A stretch of 21,648 nt of DNA, taken from contig CP070700.1 in assembly GCA_020349865.1 (NCBI GenBank), positions 3,163,653 to 3,185,300 on the forward strand. The letters are read 5' to 3'. Positions 1 through 6,976 of this stretch are shown piece by piece. Position 1 is the first letter of the stretch. Each line of letters begins with the position of its first letter. The notes beneath the pieces were generated by a model. The model saw only the letters and a list, made by a program, of their open reading frames with translations. It had not been told where the DNA came from and searched no databases. Both the position numbers and the translations under genes were made by a program. Source of the stretch: Desulfobacteraceae bacterium. GTDB taxonomy: Bacteria > Desulfobacterota > DSM-4660 > Desulfatiglandales > Desulfatiglandaceae.

Positions 1-711
1 GAGCCCGTATATCATCTCGTTTTTTTCGGTCTCCACGCCAATCTGAATCGGATGGTCATACCAGTAGATCTGCGGGTCTCTCATGATTTCATGCAGTCGT
101 AATTTCATGTTTTCCGGTAAGGCCAGTTCTTCGATTCGCGTGGTGGGAGAAGGCACGGTCAGCAGGACATTAGATGTAAACAAAATCTCGCTTGCCGGCT
201 CTTTGATTGGGTCCGGATTCAGTCGAGTAATTCTTATTGTTCTTTTCTTTCGAAGTGCGTCAATGTTATCCTTCCGCTGTTCAAATGGCAAAATACCTTC
301 AGGGAAAAAAACTCTCCAGATTTTTGTTATTGTCTCGACGCGGTTATTGAGGTTCTGAGGGTCTTTGACCCATAGATACAACCGATCCAGGTTCTCCCGG
401 AAGTTTTTGTCCCCAGCGCACCTCTCTCCAATTTCTTCGATAATAAGGGACATACATCTACAATAAAAGTCGATTGCGTCTTTCCATTCAGGCTTTTTTT
501 TCAGATCTTCTATGAAACGTTTGGCCTTCAAATGAAGAGGGTGAGATCTGCCGCACAAAGAAATTAAAAAAGCTGCATTCAAATTCCTGAAAGTGGCCTC
601 GGGGGTCGTTTCGTTAGGGCGGAATTGTTCGGCGATCTCGATACCTGTCAGAGGTTCTTTTTCGCCGTTGCTGATCAATCGCTTGATGATGGTTTTAAAT
701 TTTTTCTTCAT
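1..711 (-). CDS. Unrecognised protein, N-terminal 237 residues (runs off window start)
   Basis: Reading the minus strand from an ATG at 709-711 gives 237 codons without a stop to base 1, so the gene continues beyond the window. The product starts MKKKFKTIIKRLISNGE, is charged and looks soluble, with no signal peptide or membrane segment. Around residues 20-45 there is a helical stretch (TGIEIAEQFRPNE); the last visible part contains DPQIYWYDHPIQIGVE and ends in EMIYGL. I do not recognise the family. Uninterrupted reading through 711 bases of this composition, and a protein-like composition, argue that it is real. No strong ribosome binding site is visible before the ATG (only AGCAAAGCT), so the start is less certain than the frame. 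It is separated by about 700 bp from the next confident gene. Confidence 0.7.
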   Translation of the reverse strand, partial: MKKKFKTIIKRLISNGEKEPLTGIEIAEQFRPNETTPEATFRNLNAAFLISLCGRSHPLHLKAKRFIEDLKKKPEWKDAIDFYCRCMSLIIEEIGERCAGDKNFRENLDRLYLWVKDPQNLNNRVETITKIWRVFFPEGILPFEQRKDNIDALRKKRTIRITRLNPDPIKEPASEILFTSNVLLTVPSPTTRIEELALPENMKLRLHEIMRDPQIYWYDHPIQIGVETEKNEMIYGL

Positions 712-1111
712 AGCTTTGCTTTATGTTCTACTAAAAAAGTTTTCAAATAAATCCGTATAGTTTAAATAGACCCCAAAGACAAGCTATTTGGCCCTATCCA
801 CACAGTAACGTCAAATCAGGCTCTAACTTATTAAACCCAGACGGTGCAGAAGGAGACTACTGCATCATCTGGGTTTAAAACTGAAAGGTTTGTCCTGCCA
901 ATGGGAGGACTCAAATAAGAAATCCGAATGCGTCCTTTACGAGAAGTGCCAGCATGACCCGACCTTTTGCAGGGGAGATTTACAGGCGCATAATTGAAGA
1001 ATTGTTAGCAGTTTAGCTGTTTGAAAATAGGGCAGGAAGGGCCATGGGGATCTCTTTTTCAAAAGCCGCATCACAAAAATTCTACAAAGCTCGTGGAACG
1101 CCCGCTGGGCC
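712..1111. other. Intergenic stretch with a hairpin and a Cys-rich reading-frame fragment
   Basis: No convincing gene is seen here. It holds the hairpin at 831-878. A short plus-strand frame ending at 995-997 encodes four regularly spaced cysteines (C-x10-C-x5-C-x6-C, from CQWEDSN to DPTFC) but has no proper start codon or ribosome binding site; it may be a relic. A second short frame, ATG at about 1043 preceded by AGGAAGGG, ends after about 23 codons. Confidence 0.4.
831..878. repeat. Two-part hairpin (11-bp perfect outer stem)
   Basis: TTAAACCCAGA (831-841) pairs perfectly with TCTGGGTTTAA (868-878). After a symmetric 3-nt internal loop, TGCAG (845-849) pairs with CTGCA (860-864), leaving a 10-nt loop that contains AGGAG. 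The flank on the plus side is only AA, so it is not a typical intrinsic terminator. It could be a structured RNA element, a bidirectional terminator or a small palindromic repeat. Confidence 0.6.
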
Positions 1112-1369
1112 TTGAACAGGGGCGGGGAGCAGGCCCGCCAAGAATTACGGCGGGTAAACAGAGAAGGCGACCTCTTTTTTGAAGATTCCCTACTGGGACT
1201 GTCCTGGGCTGAATTTAAAGGCCAATCTGCCGTTCGATTGAATGAGGCATGCGGCGAGGCTTGTCGGCGAGCTCAAGTCGTGCCGCTCAGCCGAGGGCCG
1301 GCTTATGCGGCTTTTGAAAAAGAGATCATCATGGCCCTACAATCCACGGTTGGTTTTTTAAAGCACTAA
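1112..1369 (+). CDS. Doubtful small ORF, possibly a gene remnant
   Basis: A plus-strand frame of 85 residues from a TTG codon; the frame is also open upstream of that codon. The product is Arg/Glu/Ala-rich with LFFEDSLLGLSWAEFKG in the middle and ends VGFLKH. No ribosome binding site precedes the TTG and no family is recognised. A short ATG frame at about 1043 with a good AGGAAGGG lies just upstream in another phase, so this could be the end of a frameshifted gene. It is convergent with metF and ends 60 bp from it. Low confidence. Confidence 0.22.
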   Translation: MNRGGEQARQELRRVNREGDLFFEDSLLGLSWAEFKGQSAVRLNEACGEACRRAQVVPLSRGPAYAAFEKEIIMALQSTVGFLKH

Positions 1370-1429
1370 ACTGTTACAAGAGTTGAAATTCTTGGGTGAG
1401 ACAGTGGCTTTAGGGCATCGTTCCCTCCC

Positions 1430-2317
1430 TCAAACCAGCCCCGCAGCGGCCATGATATCAGGAACTAGTTCCTCTTTGCCGATAGCCATGATATGAACCC
1501 CGTCACACATCTTCTCATCCCGTACCCGCTTGATCATTCGCCCGGCAATTTCTACGCCCTTCTCAATGGCCCTGCCTTTGGGTGCAGTGGCCATTTCATC
1601 GATTAACTCTTGTGGTACATTGACCCCTGCGACATTCTTATTCATGAAACGAGCCATGGGAGCGGAGGTAAGTAAAATGATGCCCGCCAGGATCTTTACC
1701 GGGAACTGCCTGGCGTAATCCATGAACTTTTTAAAATTGTCCAGATCATACACGGCCTGTGTTTGGATAAATTCGGCACCTGCTTCTATCTTCTTTTCAA
1801 ACTTGATAAGCTGGGGCTCAAGTGGATTGGCCTCCGGTGTGACAATGGCACCGGCGCAAAAGGATACATTCCCATCAACATCATTTCCTCCGAGGTCCTT
1901 TCCTTTTTCCAACCGTCTGATTGCCGCCAATAATTGACTGGAATCCAGATCAAAAACGCCTTTGGCCTCCTTATGATCACCGAAAATTACTGAATCGCCG
2001 GTAAGGCAAAGGACATTGGTGATTCCCCTGCTGGCAGCAAAAAATAGATCTGCCTGAAGGGCCATCCGGTTTCGATCTCTGCAAGTCATCTGTAAAATGG
2101 GCTCGCCACCCATTTCTTTGATCATAAGGGCTCCTCCCAGGGAGGGAAACCGCATCACCGAACTCTGATGATCGGTCACATTCATGGCATCCACCTTATC
2201 TTTCAAAAGCTCAATGTGGTGGATCATCTTTTCAAGGTTTATACCCTTGGGCGGAGCGACCTCAGAAGTAACAACAAATTTGCCCGATTTCAGGGCCTTT
2301 TTGAATGAGGAAACCAT
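1430..2317 (-). CDS. metF: Methylene-tetrahydrofolate reductase, MetF-type catalytic subunit
   Basis: A 295-residue (beta/alpha)8-barrel flavoprotein of the MTHFR family, the normal length for a bacterial MetF. It reduces 5,10-methylene-THF to 5-methyl-THF, in the cytoplasm, in the methyl branch of the Wood-Ljungdahl pathway. Visible family features are SEVAPPKG (residues 18-25, Glu19 being the expected catalytic acid), NVTD (46-49), CRDRNR (79-84) and LTGDS (105-109). The ATG at 2317 follows GGAGAGG by 6 nt. It is the last gene of the minus-strand line, 144 bp after metV, with a repeat hairpin in the gap. The adjacent metV indicates the two-subunit MetVF enzyme found in acetogens and sulfate reducers, in which MetV relays electrons to the MetF flavin. 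Function is secure; the electron donor is inferred from neighbours. Confidence 0.94.
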   Translation of the reverse strand: MVSSFKKALKSGKFVVTSEVAPPKGINLEKMIHHIELLKDKVDAMNVTDHQSSVMRFPSLGGALMIKEMGGEPILQMTCRDRNRMALQADLFFAASRGITNVLCLTGDSVIFGDHKEAKGVFDLDSSQLLAAIRRLEKGKDLGGNDVDGNVSFCAGAIVTPEANPLEPQLIKFEKKIEAGAEFIQTQAVYDLDNFKKFMDYARQFPVKILAGIILLTSAPMARFMNKNVAGVNVPQELIDEMATAPKGRAIEKGVEIAGRMIKRVRDEKMCDGVHIMAIGKEELVPDIMAAAGLV

Positions 2318-2397
2318 ATGAAACCTCTCCAGTTCTATTTAAATATTATTATTTGCTGTTTTAATTGTTATAGGAGCTTTTATCCATTATGGTAAAT

Positions 2398-2468
2398 GGC
2401 GCAGGGCTCAAGGCGCAGGGCTTAAGGAAAATGTAAAAACATAGGCCTTGGGCCTTGAGCCTTATGCC
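2398..2468. repeat. AAGGC-type hairpin repeat, copy 1
   Basis: The left arm from 2398 (GGCGCAGGGCTCAAGGCGCA) is the imperfect inverted complement of the right arm ending at 2468, separated by an AT-rich loop at about 2423-2442. The complement of the right arm reads GGCATAAGGCTCAAGGCCCA, so both arms are built from GGCnnAAGGC units. It matches the second copy at 6842-6928. The right arm runs into the end of metV and supplies its last codons and stop. Confidence 0.75.
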
Positions 2469-3139
2469 TTTTGGCCATCAGATGAGCGAAGCGAAACTGA
2501 TTTCCATTTCCCCGGACTCGGCTCTCCGTGATGATTTCTGGGTTTCTGCAGTTTTTTCATAGATTCTATTCGGTTCAATTCTTTCAACCGATTGTAAATC
2601 AAAGTCCAGGCACAGTCCTTTTCAGAGTCAATCTCGCATTTACCATTATCGGTGCCCCCGCAGGGGCCATTGACAAGCCCCTTATGGCAAGAGGTTACCG
2701 GACATATACCGCCTGTCTCTCCTAATATACATGTGCCGCACTGGGTACATATTTCATCAAACTGTCCCAGGCCGGTCTCTTTTCCGATAAACAGCGTGTC
2801 CAGGGCAGGCACAACCATTTTTTCCGACTGCCTGGCAATGGTCTGAACACCAAAGGCACAGGTCATAATCAGCAGGACATCGGACTGTCTAATCTTCTCG
2901 CCATGTTCCTTTAAGGCTTCAGCGGTCAGATTGTCACAGGCTACAGGCAGGACCATCTCCCCGGTTACAAGCTTGCCCTTGGCGCCCAGTTTTTCCTTCA
3001 TAGCCTTCACCTCTGGCTCGCCACCCGTGTGTGTCAGGGTGACGCACGTTCCACACCCGATGATGAAAACCCGTCCCAAACCATCCAGGAGTTGATCAAG
3101 CTCCTCTTCTGGTTTTTGCTGTGTAATGGATCTGATCAT
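2462..3139 (-). CDS. metV: MetV-type methylene-THF reductase subunit (iron-sulfur/zinc protein)
   Basis: A 225-residue protein matching the MTHFR C-terminal/MetV family, which partners MetF and passes electrons from an accessory module to its flavin. The diagnostic Cys-rich block is at residues 131-176: CTQCGTC (131-137), TGGICPVTSC (142-151), GLVNGPCGG (154-162), GKCE (166-169) and DCAW (175-178). An N-terminal Rossmann-like part carries Cys29, Cys32, Cys68 and Cys94, giving enough ligands for more than one metal centre. The ATG follows AGGAG by 6 nt; the ribosome binding site lies in the last codons of the nuoF-gltD fusion, 2 bp away, indicating translational coupling. The C-terminal tail (about residues 214-225, ending SSDGQKA) appears to be an extension, its last codons being encoded by a hairpin repeat arm. 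Confidence 0.93.
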   Translation of the reverse strand: MIRSITQQKPEEELDQLLDGLGRVFIIGCGTCVTLTHTGGEPEVKAMKEKLGAKGKLVTGEMVLPVACDNLTAEALKEHGEKIRQSDVLLIMTCAFGVQTIARQSEKMVVPALDTLFIGKETGLGQFDEICTQCGTCILGETGGICPVTSCHKGLVNGPCGGTDNGKCEIDSEKDCAWTLIYNRLKELNRIESMKKLQKPRNHHGEPSPGKWKSVSLRSSDGQKA

Positions 3140-3141
3140 AT

Positions 3142-6100
3142 TTATCTCCTATCTTTCTCCAGATCACACCTTAAACACCTCATGGCTTCCCGGTACGCCT
3201 CTTCCCGGGTGAATCCTTTCTCCACCTCCCGGAAGTCCCTTACCCTCTCTTTCGGCTCCTCGAGTTGAATCTCTATCCTCGGCTTTTCCTCAGTTGTTTC
3301 ATCGTCCAGTGCCAGACCGATATCTTCCACCATTGACGTCTTTTCATCAGCGATCTCCACTCTTCCCTTTTCCCCTCTGAGGTATTTATCAATTGCCAGG
3401 GCGGCCCTCCTTCCCGAGGCAATAGCGTTTATGACAATACTCGGGCCTGTGGTAAAATCACCCCCTGCGAAAACACTCGGGATATTAGTGGCCAGACTAT
3501 TTTCATCCACCACAAGACTGCCCCACAGAGCCCGCTCTAATTGGCTGTCCTTGGACAGAAAGGAGATGTCAGGGGCCTGGCCGATTGCAATAATGATGGT
3601 CTCGGCCTCCACAACCTGAGTTACCTCCTCGTCAACACTCAAATGCGACCGACCATCTTCATCAAAAACGGTCCTGCTGCGTACAAACTCAATGCCTGTG
3701 ATTTTACCGTCGCCATGGGTAATCTGCTTCGGCGCCCACAGGGGATTAATAACGATTCCTTCCTCAACGGCTTCATCAATCTCTTTCTCCCAGGCCGGCA
3801 TCTCCTCCTTGGTCCTGCGATAGAATATTTGAACATCTTGGGCACCCACCCTCAGTGCAGTCCTGGCCGCGTCAATGGCAACATTACCTCCTCCCAGGAC
3901 GACCACTTTTCCTTGCAGTTTTATCTCCTTCCCGGTCTTGATGTCTGTCAAAAACTGAAGGCCGTAATAGAGACCTGACAAACCTTCTTCTTCCCCTAAG
4001 ATACCGATCCTTTTACTTGATTGGGCCCCCGCACCAATAAATACCGCGTGATAACCTCCCTCCAATAGGTTATTCACTGTATGTCGTGCGTCAATGGGGG
4101 AGTTATAGTGTATCTCAACGCCGCAGCTCTCGATGTGAGCAACCTCCTCCTCAATTACCTTGCGAGGAAGACGGAATTCCGGAACTGCAATTCCCAGCAT
4201 CCCTCCTGCCACTGCTTGGCTCTCAAAGACAGTCACCCCGTATCCCATTTTGGCTAAAAAGTAAGCACAGGTCAGACCTGCGGGCCCGGCACCCACAACT
4301 GCTATCTTTTGTTCTTTGGTTAGCACAGAAGGTTCTTTTGCTCGACCAATGTTTTTAAAATACCAGTCAGAGGCAAACCGTTTCAGTGATCTAATGGCCA
4401 CCGGCTCATCAAGTTCGCCGCGCCGACATTTGAATTCACAGGGATGGATGCAGATACGGCCGCACACTGCGGGAAAAGGGTTCCGCTCCCGTATGATTTC
4501 CACTGCCTTTTCATACTTACCGCTGGCAATGGCTGCCACATAGTTGGGCACGTCAATGCCGGCCGGACAGGCGTGCTGGCATGCAGAAATGACCATGGAA
4601 TCACATGTGGCTCCTGCACATCGCTGCTCCAGGATATGGTCCTCATATTCCTTCAAGAAATAGGCGAGGGTCGATAATGCAGGCTTGGGAGCGGTCTGTC
4701 CGAGACCACAAAGAGAGGACTTCATTATGGTTTCCCCTAACTCCTTTATGGTCTGGATATCTTCGATCCTGCCCTTTCCCTGCGTAATGCGGGTCAGGAT
4801 CTCCAGCAATTGGGTAGTCCCTAAGCGACACGGAGCACATTTCCCGCAGGACTCCGACTGGGTAAAACTCAAGAAATACCGGGCGATTTCAACCATGCAG
4901 TTATTCTCATCCATCACCACCATGCCGCCCGAACCCATGATGGCGCCTATTCGCTGGAGGGTGTCGTAATCCACGAGAAGATCCAGATACTGGGCCGGTA
5001 CACAACCACCCGAAGGCCCGCCCATCTGGACTGCCTTGAACTTTCTTCCTTTGGGGATACCCCCGCCGATATCGAAAACCACCTCTTTGATGGCCACTCC
5101 CATTGGAACTTCCACCAGACCCGTGTTGTTCACCTTGCCGGCTAGGGAAAAGATCTTGGTGCCTTTTGTATGGTCGGTACCTACCTGGGAATACCATTCC
5201 ACGCCGTTTTTTATAACCAGCGGGACATTGGCCCAGGTCTCAACGTTATTGATATTGGTGGGTTTTCCATCCAGTCCCGCCTGAGCAGGAAATGGAGGCC
5301 TTGCCCTCGGCATCCCCCGCTTCCCTTCAATGGAGGCCATAAGCCCGGTTTCTTCGCCGCACACAAAGGCCCCAGCTCCCATCTTGAGGTACACATCAAG
5401 GTTAAAGCCGGTACCCAGGATATTCTCTCCTAAAAGACCCAGTTCCTTCATCTGTTCAATAGCAATTTTCAGGTGCTCAACAGCAATAGGGTATTCTTCT
5501 CGCACGTAAATGTACCCGTATTCCGCTCCTATGGCATAGGCGCCGATGAGCATACCCTCGAGGACAGCGTGGGGATCACCTTCCAGTACAGCGCGATCCA
5601 TAAAGGCGCCGGGATCCCCTTCGTCCGCGTTGCAGATGATATATTTGGGTCGTCCCTCTGCCTGGCGGGCGAATTTCCATTTCATGCCCGTAGAAAAGCC
5701 TGCACCACCCCTTCCTCGTAGCTTGGCCGTGGTTACTTCATCGATCACATCTTCCGGAGTCATCCTGGAGAGGGCCTTGACAATGCCCTGATATCCACCG
5801 GCCGCGATATAATGCTCGATCCTTGTGGGATCGATTGTCCCGCAGTTAGCCAGAACCCTTCTTACCTGTTTCTTATAAAATGGGATCTGACTCCGGTAAA
5901 AGACTGGTTTTCCTGTCTGAGGATCGGTGTAAGCCAGGTGATCTATCAAGCGATTTTGTTTAAAGGTAAGGGCCACGATCTCTGCCGCGTCATCAGGGCT
6001 CACCTCCTGGTATTGAACGCCCTGAGGCTCAATGGCTATCACCGGCGCCTTTGCGCAAAGCCCGTGACATCCGGTGGCACGAACTTCCACCTGTTCTGAC

Positions 6101-6267
6101 ATGCCCTGTTTCTTGACCTCCTCGTCAAGGGCGGCTTTCACTTCAGAAGCACCATAAGCGCGGCAGCCTGTCATGCATACGTATACACGCGCCTTGCCCT
6201 CATCTTTCCGGCCAAGAATTTTATTGCGATACCACTCCAATTCCCCAATGGATAAGAGCTTCTCCAT
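3142..6267 (-). CDS. NuoF-GltD fusion: NADH-binding FMN subunit fused to NAD(P)-binding FAD oxidoreductase
   Basis: A 1041-residue soluble flavoprotein with two NAD(P)-binding modules. Order: thioredoxin-like [2Fe-2S] domain (about 27-100; Cys31, 35, 67, 71); NuoF/HydB-type FMN and NADH domain (about 140-330; GRGGAGFSTGMKWKF at 185-199, NADEGDPGAFMDR at 213-225); NuoF [4Fe-4S] ligands SESCGKCAPC (Cys474, 477, 480) and Cys520; a GltD/NfnB-like dicluster domain (Cys550, 555, 563, 567 and 602, 606, 610, 614); FAD motif GAGPAG (659-664); second dinucleotide motif GGGNVAIDAA (792-801) followed by FYRRTKEEMPAW; and FAD-closing AGGD (934-937). A tail MRCLRCDL (1029-1036) holds two more Cys. The ATG lies 1 bp after the nuoE stop with GAGGA upstream. 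As the central gene between nuoE and metV, it is inferred to oxidise NAD(P)H and feed MetVF; bifurcation is possible but unproven. Confidence 0.92.
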   Translation of the reverse strand: MEKLLSIGELEWYRNKILGRKDEGKARVYVCMTGCRAYGASEVKAALDEEVKKQGMSEQVEVRATGCHGLCAKAPVIAIEPQGVQYQEVSPDDAAEIVALTFKQNRLIDHLAYTDPQTGKPVFYRSQIPFYKKQVRRVLANCGTIDPTRIEHYIAAGGYQGIVKALSRMTPEDVIDEVTTAKLRGRGGAGFSTGMKWKFARQAEGRPKYIICNADEGDPGAFMDRAVLEGDPHAVLEGMLIGAYAIGAEYGYIYVREEYPIAVEHLKIAIEQMKELGLLGENILGTGFNLDVYLKMGAGAFVCGEETGLMASIEGKRGMPRARPPFPAQAGLDGKPTNINNVETWANVPLVIKNGVEWYSQVGTDHTKGTKIFSLAGKVNNTGLVEVPMGVAIKEVVFDIGGGIPKGRKFKAVQMGGPSGGCVPAQYLDLLVDYDTLQRIGAIMGSGGMVVMDENNCMVEIARYFLSFTQSESCGKCAPCRLGTTQLLEILTRITQGKGRIEDIQTIKELGETIMKSSLCGLGQTAPKPALSTLAYFLKEYEDHILEQRCAGATCDSMVISACQHACPAGIDVPNYVAAIASGKYEKAVEIIRERNPFPAVCGRICIHPCEFKCRRGELDEPVAIRSLKRFASDWYFKNIGRAKEPSVLTKEQKIAVVGAGPAGLTCAYFLAKMGYGVTVFESQAVAGGMLGIAVPEFRLPRKVIEEEVAHIESCGVEIHYNSPIDARHTVNNLLEGGYHAVFIGAGAQSSKRIGILGEEEGLSGLYYGLQFLTDIKTGKEIKLQGKVVVLGGGNVAIDAARTALRVGAQDVQIFYRRTKEEMPAWEKEIDEAVEEGIVINPLWAPKQITHGDGKITGIEFVRSRTVFDEDGRSHLSVDEEVTQVVEAETIIIAIGQAPDISFLSKDSQLERALWGSLVVDENSLATNIPSVFAGGDFTTGPSIVINAIASGRRAALAIDKYLRGEKGRVEIADEKTSMVEDIGLALDDETTEEKPRIEIQLEEPKERVRDFREVEKGFTREEAYREAMRCLRCDLEKDRR

Positions 6268-6268
6268 A

Positions 6269-6757
6269 CTATTTATCTTCCTCTTTTTCCTTGCCGTATT
6301 GATTCAGTACAGAGATTACCTTTGGCGGAGAAAGTTTGCCGAAATAGGTCCTGTTCACCATCATGGCAGGGGCGAGAAAACAGGCCCCGAGGCAGGCTAC
6401 TGTCTCAAGGGTGAATTGATAATCAGGGGTGGTCTCAGCTTCATCCAGCCCCAACTCCTTCTTCATCACCCTCAAGATGCTTCGACCTCCTTTGACATGG
6501 CAAGCCGTCCCACGACACATCCTGATAACATACTTGCCTTTTGGTTTCAGCGATAACCCTGCGTAAAAAGAGATGACCCCCTGGACCTGACTTGGAAAGA
6601 GATTCAGGGCATCGGAAATGGGCTCAATGGAATTCGGAGGTATGTAACCAAATGTCTCCTGGATAGCTTGTAATAGTGGGATCAAGGCCCAGGACTCACC
6701 ACGATATTTATTGATTGTGTTCTCCAGTAATCCCCAGTCTATTTCTTTTGGTTCCAT
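6269..6757 (-). CDS. nuoE: NuoE-like [2Fe-2S] subunit (24-kDa family)
   Basis: A 162-residue member of the complex I 24-kDa/HydA-gamma family, the usual size for the soluble form. It binds one [2Fe-2S] cluster in a thioredoxin-like fold through Cys81 and Cys86 (CRGTAC) and Cys122 and Cys126 (CLGAC). The N-terminal helical part with LLQAIQETFGYIP (28-40) is typical. It works with NuoF in cytoplasmic NADH-dependent hydrogenases, formate dehydrogenases and related complexes. The ATG at 6757 follows AAAGGA by 9 nt. The gene is 1 bp upstream of the NuoF-GltD fusion and 219 bp downstream of the NuoG-like gene, a gap occupied largely by a hairpin repeat. No membrane subunit genes are nearby, so the complex should be soluble. 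The symbol names the family, not membership of complex I. Confidence 0.9.
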   Translation of the reverse strand: MEPKEIDWGLLENTINKYRGESWALIPLLQAIQETFGYIPPNSIEPISDALNLFPSQVQGVISFYAGLSLKPKGKYVIRMCRGTACHVKGGRSILRVMKKELGLDEAETTPDYQFTLETVACLGACFLAPAMMVNRTYFGKLSPPKVISVLNQYGKEKEEDK

Positions 6758-6841
6758 TACTTGGTATCCTTTTTACTCTCAAGACATTCACAGAATCAGT
6801 GTTGAACATGAATTCCTTCAGGCCGGCATATGATGTCAGGG

Positions 6842-6928
6842 GGCGCAAGGCCCAAGGCGTATGGCTCAAGTTCTTGGCTGGGCTGCATACCACCTATTCC
6901 TTTAGCCTTGCGCCTTTTGCCTTAAGCC
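6842..6928. repeat. AAGGC-type hairpin repeat, copy 2
   Basis: The left arm 6842-6870 (GGCGCAAGGCCCAAGGCG...) pairs imperfectly but in register with the right arm 6899-6928, whose complement reads GGCTTAAGGCAAAAGGCGCA. The unit GGCnnAAGGCnnAAGGC is shared with the copy at 2398-2468. It lies between the NuoG-like gene and nuoE inside the operon, so if transcribed it forms a long mRNA hairpin. Confidence 0.75.
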
Positions 6929-6976
6929 AGCCAATCTGTATTATCCATTTGTGCGCATCCTGCCTATTGAAGTCCA

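Noticed and set aside
83..358. 91-codon plus-strand frame
   Set aside because: It lies opposite the better-supported 237-codon minus-strand frame and shows no recognisable feature.
869..997. Cys-rich short plus-strand frame
   Set aside because: Four spaced cysteines are suggestive, but there is no normal start codon or ribosome binding site and no family match.
1377..1394. CAAGA/TCTTG inverted pair as terminator of the metF operon
   Set aside because: Only a 5-bp stem with mismatches and no T-run; chance is as likely.
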